From assembly GCF_018614585.1 (NCBI RefSeq), contig NZ_JAGGOI010000023.1:116873-180872 (forward strand): DNA of 64,000 bases, given 5' to 3'. This document shows positions 33,141 to 41,796 of the stretch, piece by piece (within the stretch, counting starts at the first letter, position 1; every line of letters starts with the position of its first letter). A program made the translations under genes and the position numbers. The stretch comes from Streptomyces sp. ISL-1 (GTDB taxonomy: Bacteria > Actinomycetota > Actinomycetes > Streptomycetales > Streptomycetaceae). The notes beneath the pieces are model-generated. The model ran no database searches, was not told the DNA's origin, and saw nothing but the letters and a program-made list of their open reading frames with translations.

Positions 33141-33786
33141 TGAAGTTCGCGAGCTTCGCGGACTTCCCAGACTTCGCAGACCTGGTGGCCTTCGCGGATT
33201 TGGTGGCCCTGGTGGCCCTGGTGGCCTTCGCAGCCTTCGCAGACCTGGCGGCCTTCGCGGACTTCGCGGGCCTGGTGGCCTTCTCGGACTTCGCGGGCTT
33301 CTCGGCCTTTACAGGCTTGATCGCTGTCGCGTGCGCGAGCCTGCGCCCGAGCAGCAGATAGCCGAGCAGCGCACCCGTCGTGTTGAGGATCACGTCGTCG
33401 ACGTCGAAGGCACGGCCCTCCACCACCGCACCCTGCGCCAGCTCCACCAGCGCCATCACCACCACGGTGAGCGCGATCACTCGCACCATCCGCAGCGGCC
33501 GCGGTACGAAGACGGGCAGCAGCACCCCGAAGGGCACGCCGAGCAGAAGATTGCCGCCGACCTGCTTGCACGCCGCGAGGAAGGTGTAATCCTCGGCATA
33601 CTGCCGCAGCGACGAGCCCGGACTGAGGTTGGCCGTGGCGATGTCGGCGGAGGCGTGGGAAGGGGCCAGGGTCAGCCGGGCCAGTACGGCCGAGAAGGCG
33701 ACCAGTGCCACGAACGCCACCGCCATGGCGGATAGGCGCAATGCTGTTGTGCCCCATGGCGTACGGGGCTGTGCTCCCGTTGTCAT
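33103..33786 (-). CDS. VanZ-like membrane protein with Lys/Ala-rich tail
   Basis: 227 residues. Four helices, with the VanZ features NLLLGVPFGVLLPVF, VELAQGAVVEGRAFDVDDVI and LNTTGALLGYLLLGRRL. From about residue 160 the protein is a tail of KPAKSEKATRPAKSAKAARS-type units to the end, with more than 15 lysines. The DNA here is a degenerate 9-12-base tandem repeat. Such basic tails resemble those of bacterial histone-like proteins. The 3' end overlaps the convergent upstream gene by 38 bases. Confidence 0.8.
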   Translation of the reverse strand: MTTGAQPRTPWGTTALRLSAMAVAFVALVAFSAVLARLTLAPSHASADIATANLSPGSSLRQYAEDYTFLAACKQVGGNLLLGVPFGVLLPVFVPRPLRMVRVIALTVVVMALVELAQGAVVEGRAFDVDDVILNTTGALLGYLLLGRRLAHATAIKPVKAEKPAKSEKATRPAKSAKAARSAKAAKATRATRATKSAKATRSAKSGKSAKLANFIKLGRPRVRRRR

Positions 33787-33891
33787 GGATATGCAGGTAC
33801 CCCCGCCGCCCCGCGTCAGGCCCGTACGTTGGCATGCGAGACCGCTCGATGCGGCAGACTGGAGATTTGGCCTAATAGAAAGGGCGCAGGT

Positions 33892-35535
33892 GTGAACGGA
33901 CCTCTCATCGTCCAGAGCGACAAAACTCTCCTCCTCGAAGTCGACCACGAGCAGGCGGACGCGTGCCGTCGCGCCATCGCGCCCTTCGCGGAGCTGGAGC
34001 GCGCCCCGGAGCACATCCACACCTACCGGGTCACCCCGCTCGGCCTGTGGAACGCCCGGGCCGCCGGGCACGACGCCGAGCAGGTCGTCGACGCGCTCGT
34101 GGCGTACTCCCGCTACCCCGTCCCGCACGCCCTCCTCGTCGACGTCGCCGAGACGATGGCCCGCTACGGCCGGCTGACCCTGAGCAAGCACCCCACTCAC
34201 GGGCTCGTGCTCACCACCACCGACCGTCCCGTCCTGGAGGAGATCCTCCGGTCCAGGAAGGTCCAGCCGCTTGTCGGGGCCCGGCTCGACCCCGACACCG
34301 TCGCGGTGCACCCCTCCGAGCGCGGGCAGATCAAGCAGACGCTGCTGAAGCTGGGCTGGCCCGCCGAGGACCTCGCCGGGTACGTCGACGGCGAGGCGCA
34401 CCACATCGAGCTCGACGAGACCGGCTGGGCCCTGCGCCCGTATCAGAAGCAGGCCGTCGAGGGCTTTTGGCACGGCGGCTCCGGCGTGGTCGTGCTGCCC
34501 TGCGGCGCCGGCAAGACGCTCGTCGGGGCCGGTGCGATGGCGCAGGCGAAGGCCACGACGCTGATCCTGGTCACCAACACCGTCTCGGCCCGCCAGTGGA
34601 AGCACGAGCTGGTGAAGCGGACGTCACTGACCGAGGACGAGATCGGCGAGTACAGCGGTACGAGGAAAGAGATCCGCCCGGTCACCATCGCGACGTACCA
34701 GGTGCTGACGACGAAGCGGAAGGGGATCTATGCCCACCTGGAGCTCTTCGACTCGAGGGACTGGGGTCTGGTCGTCTACGACGAGGTGCACCTGCTGCCC
34801 GCGCCGGTCTTCAAGTTCACCGCTGATCTGCAGGCCCGCCGGAGGCTGGGGCTGACCGCCACGCTCGTACGGGAGGACGGCCGCGAGTCGGACGTCTTCT
34901 CGCTCATCGGGCCGAAGCGTTTCGACGCGCCCTGGAAGGAGATCGAGGCGCAGGGGTACATCGCGCCCGCGGACTGTGTGGAGGTGCGGGTCAACCTCAC
35001 CGACGCGGAGCGGCTCGCGTACGCGACGGCCGAGACGGAGGAGAAGTACCGCTACTGCGCGACGACCGAGACCAAGCGGAAGGTGACGGAGGCGCTGGTA
35101 CAGAGGTTCGCGGGCCAGCAGATCCTGGTCATCGGCCAGTACATCGACCAGCTCGACGAGCTGGGCGAGCATCTGAACGCGCCGGTCATCAAGGGCGAGA
35201 CGTCCAACGCCCAGCGCGAGAAGCTCTTCGAGGCGTTCCGGCAGGGCGAGATCTCCGTTCTGGTCGTCTCCAAGGTCGCGAACTTCTCGATCGACCTGCC
35301 GGAGGCGACGGTCGCCATCCAGGTGTCGGGCACCTTCGGCTCCCGGCAGGAGGAGGCCCAGCGGCTCGGCCGGGTGCTCCGCCCGAAGGCGGACGGCCAT
35401 CAGGCCCACTTCTACTCGGTGGTGGCGCGCGACACGATCGACCAGGACTTCGCGGCGCACCGCCAGCGGTTCCTGGCGGAGCAGGGGTACGCGTACCGGA
35501 TCGTGGACGCGGACGAGTTCCTGAGCCCGAAGTAG
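33892..35535 (+). CDS. XPB-type DNA repair helicase
   Basis: 547 residues from GTG 33892. An N-terminal damage-recognition-like domain (about 1-165), then SF2 helicase motifs: Walker A LPCGAGKTLVG (about 202-212), DEVH box (Asp297), LTATLVRED, and motif VI SRQEEAQRLGRVLRP. Bacterial XPB unwinds DNA 3'-5' and remodels damaged DNA. Homologous to mycobacterial XPB. The preceding helicase-associated protein is its usual neighbour. Confidence 0.93.
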   Translation: MNGPLIVQSDKTLLLEVDHEQADACRRAIAPFAELERAPEHIHTYRVTPLGLWNARAAGHDAEQVVDALVAYSRYPVPHALLVDVAETMARYGRLTLSKHPTHGLVLTTTDRPVLEEILRSRKVQPLVGARLDPDTVAVHPSERGQIKQTLLKLGWPAEDLAGYVDGEAHHIELDETGWALRPYQKQAVEGFWHGGSGVVVLPCGAGKTLVGAGAMAQAKATTLILVTNTVSARQWKHELVKRTSLTEDEIGEYSGTRKEIRPVTIATYQVLTTKRKGIYAHLELFDSRDWGLVVYDEVHLLPAPVFKFTADLQARRRLGLTATLVREDGRESDVFSLIGPKRFDAPWKEIEAQGYIAPADCVEVRVNLTDAERLAYATAETEEKYRYCATTETKRKVTEALVQRFAGQQILVIGQYIDQLDELGEHLNAPVIKGETSNAQREKLFEAFRQGEISVLVVSKVANFSIDLPEATVAIQVSGTFGSRQEEAQRLGRVLRPKADGHQAHFYSVVARDTIDQDFAAHRQRFLAEQGYAYRIVDADEFLSPK

Positions 35536-35580
35536 CGCGGGCAGCGCCGGTAGCGCCGGCGCCGTCCCAGCTGGTCAGGG

Positions 35581-35916
35581 CTAGTCGAGCCCGACCAGCA
35601 CCGGGCCCAGCACCGCCAGCGCGTACTGCAGCTTCACGGTGTGGGCCCGGGCCGCGCGGGTCATCTGACTTTGCGGGACGAATACGCCCCCGAGGCCGGT
35701 GAGGCCGGACAGGGCGAGCGACCACATGCCGGCGTTGAAGAGCACTCCGGCGCGGCCGTCGCCCTCGACCGCGTCGGTCAGGGCGAATACGAGACAGAGC
35801 GCGAAGGCGAAGAAGAGCAGGACGAGCCCGATGCCGGCGCCGTAGCGGACGGAGCGGCTGGAGGGAGCGAAGGGGTCGTCCTGGATCTGCGCGTCGGGTA
35901 CCGGCGTCGTCGTCAT
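35581..35916 (-). CDS. small membrane protein
   Basis: About 111 residues from MTTTPVPDAQ (an ATG three codons upstream is an alternative). Three hydrophobic stretches: GIGLVLLFFAFALCLVFAL, MWSLALSGLTGLGGVFV and LQYALAVLGPVLVG. Conserved-looking but no family recognised. Confidence 0.65.
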   Translation of the reverse strand: MTTTPVPDAQIQDDPFAPSSRSVRYGAGIGLVLLFFAFALCLVFALTDAVEGDGRAGVLFNAGMWSLALSGLTGLGGVFVPQSQMTRAARAHTVKLQYALAVLGPVLVGLD

Positions 35917-35964
35917 GCTCCCCATCCAAGGGGGCGGGCCGGGCCGGGGCCTGCGTGGACGTAC

Positions 35965-37164
35965 TCAGAGTGCGCCCGTGCGCGTACTCAACTCTTTCGC
36001 GGCCGTAACGCGCGGGCCCGGCATGAGGACCGGCTCCGGCGGCGCCTGCTCGTGCCGCACGGCCAGTGCCAGCAGCGCCAGCCCCAGCAGCGGATACGGC
36101 GACGCAAACGCCTGCTGCCACCAGGGGAGTTGGAGGTCCGCGGCGCCCTGGTGCGGTACCAGCCACAGGGTGCGGGCCAGGAAGACCGCGGCGACGGCCG
36201 CCGCGGTGCGGCGACAGCCCTCCGCGATCAGCACCGCCAGCAGCGGTACGCACCACACCCAGTGGTGCGACCAGCTGATCGGCGAGACGAGCAGCGCGGT
36301 CAGCGCGGTGACCAGGACCCCCCGGGCCCCGCTCGCGGCGCGGCGGGCGAGCCACAGCCCGGCGACGGCGGTGAGGGCGGCGGCCACTGCCCACACCGCT
36401 CCCGGCTCGGGGGTGTGCAGTACCCGGGCGAACAGTCCTTGCAGCGACTGGTTGTCGACGATCCACGCCTTGCCGACCCGGGCGGTCTCGAAGATGCGCC
36501 GGGTCCAGAAGTCGACGCTGGCGTGCGGGAGTACGAGGGCGCCGAGCAGCACGGTTGCGGTGAAGGAGGCGAGGGCGGTCAGCCCGGCCCGTACCCGCCC
36601 GGTGATCAGCAGATAGAGGATGAACACGGCGGGCGTGAGCTTGACGCCGGCCGCGACGCCGAGCGCGAAGCCCTTGCCGATGGCTTCCTCGTCGCGGGAC
36701 AGGTCCCACAGGACGAGGCAGACGAGGGCGAGGTTGATCTGTCCGAAGAGGAGCGTCTGGAAGACCGGTTCGAACCAGAGACCGGCGGCGACGGCCGCGA
36801 TCACCAGGGGCGGGCGCGCGGGCAGTCCGGCGAACCGGCAGGAGAGCCGCACCAGCAGGGCCAGCAGAACCAGGTTCCCGACGACGAAGACCACCTTGAG
36901 CGCCGGAACGGGCAGCCAGGTGGTCGGTACGAAGAGGATGGCGGCGAAGGGCGGGTACGTGGCGGGCAGTTGCCACTGGGTGACGGTGAATCCGTAGAGA
37001 TCGGTGCCGTTCGCGACGGCTGCCCCCTCGGCCCGGTACACGAGGGTGTCGGCCATCGGGATGCGCTGGGCGACGCAGAGTGCGGCGAGCGCGGTGAACG
37101 AGAGGGCGAGAGCGAGGGCGGATACTGCGGTGAGTAAACGCGGGGTCACGTTCCGGTACTTCAC
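35965..37164 (-). CDS. GT87-family (DUF2029) polyprenol-dependent mannosyltransferase-like protein
   Basis: 399 residues with about 11 membrane helices. The GT-C features are the periplasmic loop acid in RIPMADTLVYRAEGAAVANG, the YPPFAAILF segment (ATYPPFAAILFVP), and the GQINLALVCLVLWDL and GVKLTPAVFILYLL helices. Such enzymes add mannose or arabinose from a polyprenol phosphate to lipids or glycans on the outer face of the membrane. The acceptor is unknown. Confidence 0.85.
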   Translation of the reverse strand: MKYRNVTPRLLTAVSALALALSFTALAALCVAQRIPMADTLVYRAEGAAVANGTDLYGFTVTQWQLPATYPPFAAILFVPTTWLPVPALKVVFVVGNLVLLALLVRLSCRFAGLPARPPLVIAAVAAGLWFEPVFQTLLFGQINLALVCLVLWDLSRDEEAIGKGFALGVAAGVKLTPAVFILYLLITGRVRAGLTALASFTATVLLGALVLPHASVDFWTRRIFETARVGKAWIVDNQSLQGLFARVLHTPEPGAVWAVAAALTAVAGLWLARRAASGARGVLVTALTALLVSPISWSHHWVWCVPLLAVLIAEGCRRTAAAVAAVFLARTLWLVPHQGAADLQLPWWQQAFASPYPLLGLALLALAVRHEQAPPEPVLMPGPRVTAAKELSTRTGAL

Positions 37165-37200
37165 GGCCGCGACCCTACTAGGGGGTCGGTGGATTCTGGG

Positions 37201-37395
37201 TCAGCGACGGCGGACGCCTGCCTCCTCGGCGTACTCCCCGAGGACCGCGACGCTGAACCCGGCGCTCGCGAAGACCTTGACCGCGCGCAGTGCGTTGCCG
37301 AGGAGGTACGAGTGGTGCGGGGTGGCGCCGGTGGCGGTCGCTCCGTGGTGGGGGTGGGGTATGTGGGGGCCTGGGGTAAAGGTTGCTGTACTCAT
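37201..37395 (-). CDS. small conserved protein, 64 aa
   Basis: Begins MSTATFTPGPHIPHPHHGAT and ends GEYAEEAGVRRR, with GGAGA six bases before the ATG. His/Pro-rich start and one amphipathic or hydrophobic helix (LRAVKVFASAGFSVAVLG). Not assigned to a family. The good start signal and low repeat content support a real gene. Confidence 0.55.
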   Translation of the reverse strand: MSTATFTPGPHIPHPHHGATATGATPHHSYLLGNALRAVKVFASAGFSVAVLGEYAEEAGVRRR

Positions 37396-37658
37396 ATCTC
37401 CATTGTGGATTCAGAGCCCGCTGAGCACATCGATCTGCGGACTGAACCGTGCGCCCGCCCGCGTACGACTCCAGGCATACGCCGTCCCCTACGGGGAGGA
37501 CGCGCCGGTGGGCTCGCCCCAAAAAATCATTCGCCCGCGACCGGCCCGCTGACTAGAATCGCCGGTCTTGCCCGCCTCCCTCGAGGAGCGCCGCCGTCCG
37601 GACGGAAACCGGCCGGTCCGCCATTTCGTGATCCAGCACCGTCCGCCGGAGGCAACCC

Positions 37659-39749
37659 GTGCCCGCGCACGCCCCAGACCCCGTCCCACCCGTCCCTGAT
37701 GCACTCGCGGATCCCCTCGCGCGTGAGCGCGCCCACCTCACCGCCTCGCGTGCCGCGCTCCGCGCGATGCGCGAGGACGTCCAGGCCCTGGACATCCGCG
37801 ACGTCACGGCGAACTGGGTCAACGCCGCCGTCCTGCAGGCGCAGATCGAGGGCCGCATCAAGGCGCTGGCCGATCTCTCCCACACCCCGCTCTTCTTCGG
37901 CCGCCTGGACTATCTGCACTCCACCCAGGAAGGCCGGCGCTTCTACATCGGCCGACGGCACGTCCATGACGCGGACGGCGACCCGATGGTCATCGACTGG
38001 CGCGCGCCCGTCTCACAACCCTTCTACCGGGCGTCCAGGAAAGACCCGCTGGACATCGGTCTGCGCCGGCGCTTCGGCTACACGGGCGGCGACCTCACGG
38101 CGTACGAGGACGAGCGTCTGACCGACCCCGCCGACGAGACATTCTCCGGCTCGGCCGGGGGGTCGCGGACCAGCAAGCTGCTCCAGGCGGAGATCGAGCG
38201 CCCGCGCGTGGGCCCGATGCGGGACATCGTCGCCACCATCCAGCCGGAGCAGGACGAGATCGTACGGTCGGGCCTCGCCGGAACGGTGTGCGTGCAGGGC
38301 GGCCCCGGCACCGGAAAGACGGCGGTGGGCCTGCACCGGGTGGCGTATCTGCTGTACGCGCACCGCGATCGGCTTGCCAGGACGGGCACGCTGGTCATCG
38401 GCCCGAACAAGTCCTTCCTGCACTACATCGAGCAAGTGCTGCCCGCGCTCGGCGAGTTGGAGGTGAAGCAGGCCACGGTCGACGACCTGGTGGCGGCGCG
38501 GGTGGAGATCCGGGGCACGGACGAGGCTGCTGCGGCGGTCGTCAAGGGCGACGCGAGGATGGCGGAGGTACTGCGGCGGGCGGTGCGTTCGCATGTGACG
38601 ATGCCGGCGGAGCCGCTGATGGTGGTGCGGGGCTCGCGGCGCTGGCGGATTCCGGCGTACGAACTCGAAGAGATCGTACGGGAGTTGCTCGACCGGGACA
38701 TCCGCTACGGCGCGGCCCGCGCCGCCCTTCCGCAACGTATCGCGCACGCGGTGCTGGTCCGGATGGAACAGGCGGGCGAGGCGCCCGACGACCGGGTGCA
38801 GGACGCGGTGGCACGCAATCCCGCGGTGAAGGCGGCGGTGAAGGCCCTGTGGCCACAGGTGGAGCCGGCGAAGCTGGTGCTCCGCCTGCTGTCCGACCCC
38901 GACTTCCTCGCCACGCACGCCGAGGGCGTCCTGAGCCCGGACGAGCAGAAGAGGATCCTGTGGACGAAGCCGGCGCGCGGTGTCCGCTCGGCCAAGTGGT
39001 CCCTGGCGGACGCGGTGTTGATCGACGAGGCGAACGACCTGGTGCAGCGCACCCACTCGCTGGGCCATGTCGTACTGGACGAGGCGCAGGACCTGTCCCC
39101 GATGCAGTACCGCGCGGTGGGCCGCCGCTGCACGACCGGCTCGGCGACCGTCCTGGGCGACCTGGCGCAGGGCACGACCCCATGGGCGACGGCGAGCTGG
39201 GCGGAGGCCCTGTCCCATCTGGGCAAGCCGGACGCGGCGGTCGAGGAACTCACAGCCGGCTTCCGGGTCCCCCGCGAAGTGATCGCCTATGCGTCGCGGC
39301 TGCTGCCGCACATGTCACCGGGCCTGGCTGAGGTGAAGTCGGTGCGGGAGTCGCCCGGCTCGCTGTCGGTCCGCGAGGTCGAAGCCATGGACCTGAACGC
39401 GGCGGTCGTCGCCGCGTGCGCCGAGTCACTGGCCAACGAGGGCTCCATCGGTCTGATCGCGGCGGACGCCCGCATCCCGTCGCTGGCCGAGGCCCTGACG
39501 TCGGCGGGCCTCTCGTATCTCTCCCCCGGCGAGGAAACGACAGCCGAGTCCCGCCTCACCCTGGTCCCGGCGTCGCTCGCCAAGGGCCTGGAGTACGACT
39601 ACGTAGTACTGGACGAGCCCGCCGCGGTCGTCGACGGCGAGCCCGACGAGCGGATTGGACTGCGCCGGCTCTATGTCGCCCTCACCCGAGCCGTATCAGG
39701 GCTGGTTCTGCTGCACGCCGCCCCGCTGCCCACCCAACTGGGCCGGTAG
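37659..39749 (+). CDS. HelD/HelR RNA polymerase-recycling ATPase
   Basis: 696 residues from GTG 37659 (GGAGG upstream). HelD signature FYIGRRHVHDADGDPMVIDW (about 94-113), Walker A GGPGTGKTAVGLH (about 214), DEAQDLSPMQ (Asp474), and LYVALTRAVSGLVLLH near the end. Normal length for actinobacterial HelD, which opens RNA polymerase and removes stalled polymerase; the HelR branch gives rifamycin tolerance. A -10-like TAGAAT occurs at 37554. I see no rifampicin-associated element upstream, so I do not choose between HelD and HelR. Confidence 0.9.
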   Translation: MPAHAPDPVPPVPDALADPLARERAHLTASRAALRAMREDVQALDIRDVTANWVNAAVLQAQIEGRIKALADLSHTPLFFGRLDYLHSTQEGRRFYIGRRHVHDADGDPMVIDWRAPVSQPFYRASRKDPLDIGLRRRFGYTGGDLTAYEDERLTDPADETFSGSAGGSRTSKLLQAEIERPRVGPMRDIVATIQPEQDEIVRSGLAGTVCVQGGPGTGKTAVGLHRVAYLLYAHRDRLARTGTLVIGPNKSFLHYIEQVLPALGELEVKQATVDDLVAARVEIRGTDEAAAAVVKGDARMAEVLRRAVRSHVTMPAEPLMVVRGSRRWRIPAYELEEIVRELLDRDIRYGAARAALPQRIAHAVLVRMEQAGEAPDDRVQDAVARNPAVKAAVKALWPQVEPAKLVLRLLSDPDFLATHAEGVLSPDEQKRILWTKPARGVRSAKWSLADAVLIDEANDLVQRTHSLGHVVLDEAQDLSPMQYRAVGRRCTTGSATVLGDLAQGTTPWATASWAEALSHLGKPDAAVEELTAGFRVPREVIAYASRLLPHMSPGLAEVKSVRESPGSLSVREVEAMDLNAAVVAACAESLANEGSIGLIAADARIPSLAEALTSAGLSYLSPGEETTAESRLTLVPASLAKGLEYDYVVLDEPAAVVDGEPDERIGLRRLYVALTRAVSGLVLLHAAPLPTQLGR

Positions 39750-39820
39750 GGCAAGTCGTTCCGCGGGCGGCGGGGCCGGGCATGCGCCCGCTGCGTGCTG
39801 TTGCGCGGCGCGCAAGGGTC

Positions 39821-39849
39821 GTGCCCGGCACCTGGACGGTACCGGGCAC
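39821..39849. terminator. hairpin between convergent genes
   Basis: GTGCCCGGCACC / GGTACCGGGCAC, 12-bp stem with one mismatch and a 5-nt loop. It ends both the HelD-type and the collagen-like transcription units. Confidence 0.8.
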
Positions 39850-39907
39850 GACACTCGACTTCAGGCTTCCGGCAGAGGGTTTCCCGGCCGTCGGCTCATC
39901 TCGCGCC

Positions 39908-40699
39908 TCAGGGGGTGGGCTGCGGGTCGATCAAGGTCCAGGTGCCGTCGCAGTCGAGGTCCGGGACAAGCGCCGGGATCTGCGGAACGGGCGGGTCGAG
40001 GGCTTCGTCTCCACGGTCGATGTCACAGGTCGTCTCCCAGACGTCCCCTGTCACTGTGGTGACCTCGATAAATGCCGTGTTCCCCATGTCGGCGATGGTG
40101 GCATCACAGGCACCCACGATCGTGACCGGCGGGTCACCGAGTGTGGTGATGGTGTCCCAGTCGGTGTCGTCGGGCGACGGCGTGAGACCCCTGATGCCGG
40201 CGAAGATCGCGCCGCCCTCGACCACTGCGAAGAACTGCGTACTTCCCGAGATCCAGGAGTCGACGCTGTTGCACGGCCCGGTGCTACCGGTACCACCGGT
40301 GGCACCCGTCGCGCCGGTGGCACCGGTCGCACCCGTGGCGCCGGTCGCACCCGTGGCGCCCGTCGCACCGGTCGCACCCGTTCCAGGCGCACCGGTCGCG
40401 CCGGTGGCACCCGTCGCGCCGGTGGCTCCGGTCGCGCCGGTGGCACCCGTCGCACCGGTCTTGCCCTTCTTGCCGTCCTTGCCGTCCTTGCCGTTCCTTC
40501 CATCCCTCCCATCCAGTCCCTGAGGCCCGAGCGTGCCGGCCGAGGAAACGACGTGGGACTCGGCGGTGGCCTGCGAGGCGGCGTGGACGGGGAACGAGAT
40601 CCCTCCCAGAGTGGCGGTCAGCAGCGCAAGCATGCTGCCCGTCACCAACCCGCGCCTCTTACGAAGAAACGCGCGCGAGCTCCTGTTACCAGGAATCAT
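39908..40699 (-). CDS. secreted collagen-like protein
   Basis: 263 residues from ATG 40699 (AGGAGAG upstream). A signal peptide (basic start, LALLTATLGGISFPVHA; cleavage near 40) precedes Gly-X-Y triplets from about 58 to 141: a charged GKDGKDGKKGK block, then GAT repeats. The triplet phase is broken once, at GAPGTGAT (about 104-110). The C-terminal domain (about 142-263) has four Cys residues likely to form disulfides. GAT-rich collagen-like stalks with a globular end resemble BclA-type surface proteins of Bacillus. In a sporulating streptomycete a spore or hyphal surface role is possible, which is inference. Confidence 0.88.
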   Translation of the reverse strand: MIPGNRSSRAFLRKRRGLVTGSMLALLTATLGGISFPVHAASQATAESHVVSSAGTLGPQGLDGRDGRNGKDGKDGKKGKTGATGATGATGATGATGATGATGAPGTGATGATGATGATGATGATGATGATGATGGTGSTGPCNSVDSWISGSTQFFAVVEGGAIFAGIRGLTPSPDDTDWDTITTLGDPPVTIVGACDATIADMGNTAFIEVTTVTGDVWETTCDIDRGDEALDPPVPQIPALVPDLDCDGTWTLIDPQPTP

Positions 40700-40959
40700 G
40701 CAACTCTCCTTAGTCCTTGGCGGAGACAGTTGAGGTCGATCCGCTACATCCTGACAATTCGGACAGAGAGGGATGAGACTTGATCTTTCATGTCGACATA
40801 TCACCTGGTCGGCCGATGTACTCGCGCCAAGATTGAGCCGGACGGGGGTCGGGGGTCAGCGTGAGCGGACTCGCGATCCGGGCGCCGCGGCAGCCAGGAG
40901 CGGCCGGCGTCCATCGTCGTCGCCAGGGCGACGGACCGACCGCCCGACAACCAGCCGCG

Positions 40960-41655
40960 TCAGGCGAGCGCCTCGCGCCATTGCGCCACCGCGGCCGGGT
41001 CCACCGGACCGTCCCAGCCGTCCGGGCGGGCCGCCCCACCGATGTGGAACCCGTCGATGCCCGCGGCCCGGAGCACCGGCAGGTGGTCGAGGCGGAGTCC
41101 GCCACCCACCAGAATCCGCGGGCCGTAGCCGGGCTCGTCCCGCCGCGCGGCCTCGGCCAGCAACGTGGGCAGGCCGTCGTCCACACCCTGTGCGGAACCG
41201 GCGGTCAGATACGCGTCCAGGCCCGGCAGGTCCGCGAGCCCCTTGCGCAGCGCATCGCGGTCCGCCGCCCGGTCGATCGCCCGGTGGAACGTCCACCGGC
41301 ATCCCCCGAGCGCCGCCACGACCCGTTCCACCGTCACCAGATCCGGGTTCCCGTCCTCGTCCAGAAAGCCGAGTACGAATTCGTCAGCACCCTCCGCCCG
41401 CAGCTCCCCCGCCGCCCGCACCAGCGCGTCGACGTCGCCCGCGTCCCCCGCCGCGAACCCGTCGGACAGGCGCAGCATCACGCGCAGCGGGATGTCGACG
41501 GCCTCCCGGATCCGGGCGAATGTCTCCCTGGACGGTGTCAGCCCGTCCGCCGCCATGTCGGTGACCAGCTCGAGTCGGTCCGCCCCTCCGGACTCGGCCG
41601 CGACCGCGTCCTGCGCGTCCAGAGCGATCACCTCCAGGGCTGCACGGTTGCTCAT
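40960..41655 (-). CDS. cutC: CutC family protein
   Basis: 231 residues, TIM-barrel of the CutC family: LEVIALDAQDAVAAESGGAD at the start, LELVTDMAADGLTPS, TFHRAIDRAADRD, RILVGGGLRLDHLP. Called copper homeostasis protein, but a metal role is not well established. A DasR-type (dre) site lies in its promoter region. Nothing else is seen in the gap at 40700-40959. Confidence 0.93.
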   Translation of the reverse strand: MSNRAALEVIALDAQDAVAAESGGADRLELVTDMAADGLTPSRETFARIREAVDIPLRVMLRLSDGFAAGDAGDVDALVRAAGELRAEGADEFVLGFLDEDGNPDLVTVERVVAALGGCRWTFHRAIDRAADRDALRKGLADLPGLDAYLTAGSAQGVDDGLPTLLAEAARRDEPGYGPRILVGGGLRLDHLPVLRAAGIDGFHIGGAARPDGWDGPVDPAAVAQWREALA

Positions 41656-41691
41656 GGGACCCCATTCCTTCCGGAAGACGACTACGGCCTT

Positions 41692-41707
41692 ACAGGTCTA
41701 GTCCAAT
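41692..41707. promoter_or_regulatory. candidate DasR (dre) site
   Basis: ACAGGTCTAGTCCAAT matches 13 of 16 positions of the dre consensus ACTGGTCTAGACCAGT as recalled. It lies 37-52 bases upstream of the cutC start and in the shared promoter region with the divergent HD gene. Confidence 0.55.
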
Positions 41708-41796
41708 AGTCAGCCTAATACGCATGTACCGCGAAGGCATCAGTGCGACCGCTCCCGCCCTGCCCTCCGCCCGGAGCAGCTCATAAAGTCAGCCGC

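Noticed and set aside
33150..33330. Tandem repeats considered as an intergenic satellite or CRISPR
   Set aside because: They encode the Lys/Ala tail of the VanZ-like protein in an open frame to a stop codon, with no unique spacers.
37450..37658. Rifampicin-associated element upstream of the HelD/HelR gene
   Set aside because: I looked for the inverted GGGGCTTGC-type motif and found none; only a possible -10 box is present.
40262..40470. Tandem repeats considered as a CRISPR array
   Set aside because: They are in frame Gly-Ala-Thr codons of the collagen-like gene, with 9/18-base period and no spacers.
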